Notes under the pieces: model-generated | Databases searched by the model: none | What the model was told of the DNA's origin: nothing | What the model saw: the letters and a program-made list of their open reading frames with translations, nothing else | Made by a program: the position numbers and the translations under genes | DNA from: Clostridiales bacterium UBA4706 | GTDB lineage: Bacteria > Bacillota > Clostridia > Oscillospirales > Oscillospiraceae | Assembly: GCA_002404605.1 (NCBI GenBank) | Contig: DHKA01000096.1 | Coordinates: 1 to 7,099, forward strand | Reading direction: 5' to 3' | DNA: 7,099 bases | In this document: positions 6,095 to 7,099 of the stretch, one piece after another | How the letters are laid out: each line of letters starts with the position of its first letter | Position numbering within the stretch: the stretch's first letter is position 1

Positions 6095-6691
6095 CGTCCT
6101 CGAGCGAATTATACCACACGGAATGGGAGAGGGGATAGCGCTTGCCGCTCATTTTCGTGTTCGGGACGAAATCCTCCGCGGGATATCCGATGTAGAGCAT
6201 GTTGTTGATCTCCCAGCTTTCCGGCAGATGCAGCAGCGTGCGGGCCTTGGCTTTGTCAAAATAGCTGATCCACACCGTACCGAACCCGATGCTGGCGGCT
6301 TCCAGCATCATGTGGGTGGAAACGATGGCCGCGTCCGTGGAGCCGCTGGACTCGCCGCTTTCCGGGTGTGTCCAGCACGCGCCGCGGTCATAGCAGACGA
6401 GCAGTACGAGCGGCGCGCCGCAGTAATAGACGCACCGGTTGTGCGCCTTGTCGTCGCAGGCGCTGTCCAGCTCGGCACACTTGGGATTGTAGTTGAAGGT
6501 GCAGAATTCCCGGACCTTTTCCAGACCCTCGCGCGTGTTCAGCACAAGGATGCGCTGCGGCTGCGCATTGACCGCGCTGTGGGTGCCCAGCGCCCGGCCT
6601 CCAGAATCTTGTCCAGCTTTTCCTGTTCCACCGGGATGGGGGCAAACTGCCGGGTAGTTACGCGGCGCTTGGATATATAGATAAAATCCAT
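6072..6691 (-). pseudogene. Nitroreductase-family flavoprotein, frameshifted by a 2-bp duplication
   Basis: This is an FMN-dependent NAD(P)H oxidoreductase of the nitroreductase superfamily. The first 39 codons from the ATG at 6691 give the usual N-terminus (SKRRVTTRQF, then EAGRWAPTA). The rest, including NAQPQRIL, the GSTDAAI region and the IGFGTVWISYFD strand, is in another frame up to the stop at 6072. The switch falls at 6573-6576, where CGCG replaces an expected CG. Dropping one CG restores PTAVNAQPQ, the family motif, and gives an unbroken 205-residue protein. As written, translation from the true start ends about 20 codons after the shift (at 6539). An open frame starting further upstream at 6740 covers the C-terminal part, but its first 55 residues are out-of-frame sequence. 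A sequencing or assembly error is the main alternative. Confidence 0.87.
6573..6576. repeat. 2-bp tandem duplication (CG twice)
   Basis: CGCG at 6573-6576 stands where the nitroreductase frame requires a single CG. The extra pair shifts the frame between PTA and the conserved Asn of the family motif. Confidence 0.75.
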
Positions 6692-6699
6692 TTTGTGAT

Positions 6700-6707
6700 C
6701 TTCCTTT
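6700..6707 (-). promoter_or_regulatory. Ribosome binding site of the nitroreductase gene
   Basis: AAAGGAAG on the minus strand lies 8 nt before the ATG at 6691. It establishes the real start, which lies in a different frame from most of the remaining coding sequence and so supports the frameshift reading. It sits within the last codons of the ribU-like gene. Confidence 0.8.
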
Positions 6708-6766
6708 CCGAACCGGTGCAAGGCGCTTGCCGATCAGCATCGTGAAACCACCGATGACAAGCCCTT

Positions 6767-6776
6767 TCAGATCAGA
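6767..6776. repeat. 5-bp perfect tandem duplication (TCAGA twice)
   Basis: Two adjacent TCAGA copies at 6767-6771 and 6772-6776 (TCTGA on the coding strand). One copy is surplus to the ribU reading frame and creates the TGA that ends it. Confidence 0.85.
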
Positions 6777-7099
6777 ATATTGAACGGCAGCACGTTGAAC
6801 AGCACAACGTCCAGCTTTGTATGGATGAACGGAAGGAACGTGCGGAAAGAGGCGATGAGCGCGTTGAGCGGCATGAAGCGCTCAAAAAGCGGCAGCAGAA
6901 TAAAGTAGTTTGTGATCGCTGCCGCGGCGCCCATCACGAGGCTTGCGGCGATGCAGACAATGCGGGCTGCTTTCGTTGTTTCGCAGCGTTTATAGATCAA
7001 ACCCGCAGCAGCTACATAGGAAGCGCCCATCAGAAAGTTGGCGATTTCCCCGATACCTCCCGTGGAGGTGGTCAGAAGTGAAGTGACCCCGAAAAGTTA

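Larger units (their letters stand above)
6699..7099 (-). pseudogene. ECF transporter S component, RibU-like (riboflavin uptake), frameshifted and partial
   Basis: This is the C-terminal part of a membrane substrate-binding subunit of an energy-coupling-factor importer; the 5' part lies beyond the right edge. Readable family segments are STGGIGEIANFLMGASYV, GLIYKR, the membrane segment NYFILLPLF and LFNVLPFNIL. The frame then meets a TGA at 6769-6767. In the next frame the expected tail follows at once: KGLVIGGFTMLIGKRLAPV, matching the FN-x2-KG-...-KRLxP ending of RibU proteins. Between the two halves lies a perfect tandem repeat of 5 bases (TCAGA at 6767-6771 and 6772-6776). Removing one copy joins FNIL to KGLV in frame. 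A second in-frame stop, TAA at 7099-7097, sits at the window edge. Riboflavin as substrate is inferred from motifs and from the FMN-type neighbours; another vitamin is possible. Confidence 0.77.

Noticed and set aside
5531..6208. Plus-strand open frame of about 225 codons opposite the ferredoxin-fusion gene
   Set aside because: The opposite strand carries two intact ferredoxin cluster motifs and a split-barrel domain; this frame has none.
6072..6740. Nitroreductase starting at 6740, or a RibU-nitroreductase fusion
   Set aside because: The first 16 or so residues are the RibU tail and the next 40 are out-of-frame nitroreductase sequence. The real start at 6691 has its own ribosome binding site in another frame.

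Overview
The window looks like a chromosomal segment from a GC-rich Firmicute, probably a gut clostridium of the Oscillospiraceae/Ruminococcaceae type. This rests on strong AGGAG-type ribosome binding sites, sigma-A-like promoters, a Trk potassium system, an ECF-type vitamin uptake subunit, and a class M sirtuin/zinc-macrodomain pair. The taxonomic placement is inference; there is no marker gene.

Left part (1-3084). The 5' end of a tRNA gene runs off the left edge on the minus strand. Its strong promoter is back to back with a separate plus-strand promoter for trkA-trkH. TrkA is the cytosolic NAD-binding gating subunit with two RCK units, and TrkH is the K+-translocating membrane subunit. The pair closes with a perfect 14-bp hairpin that is U-rich on both sides, so it can also stop transcription arriving from the opposite strand.

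Middle (3091-3840). A minus-strand alpha/beta-hydrolase has kept its nucleophile elbow and terminal histidine but lacks its N-terminal strand and oxyanion region. It sits directly downstream of another hairpin and looks like a 5'-truncated remnant.

Right part (3869-7099). Five minus-strand genes lie end to end or overlapping, in transcription order: (1) ribU-like ECF S component, (2) nitroreductase, (3) flavin split-barrel protein fused to a 2[4Fe-4S] ferredoxin domain, (4) zinc-type macrodomain ADP-ribosyl hydrolase, (5) SirTM sirtuin, expected to be an ADP-ribosyltransferase. This joins a writer/eraser pair for reversible protein ADP-ribosylation to a flavin and redox gene set. In described SirTM operons the pair accompanies GcvH-L and a lipoate ligase; neither is seen in this window.

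The first two genes of that operon are broken by short tandem duplications: 5 bp (TCAGA twice) in ribU and 2 bp (CG twice) in the nitroreductase. Removing the duplicated bases restores family-typical reading in both. The downstream three genes are intact. A further in-frame TAA lies at the extreme right edge in the ribU frame. No CRISPR array, insertion sequence or riboswitch was seen, and there is no gene-free stretch longer than 300 bases (the longest is 27-224).
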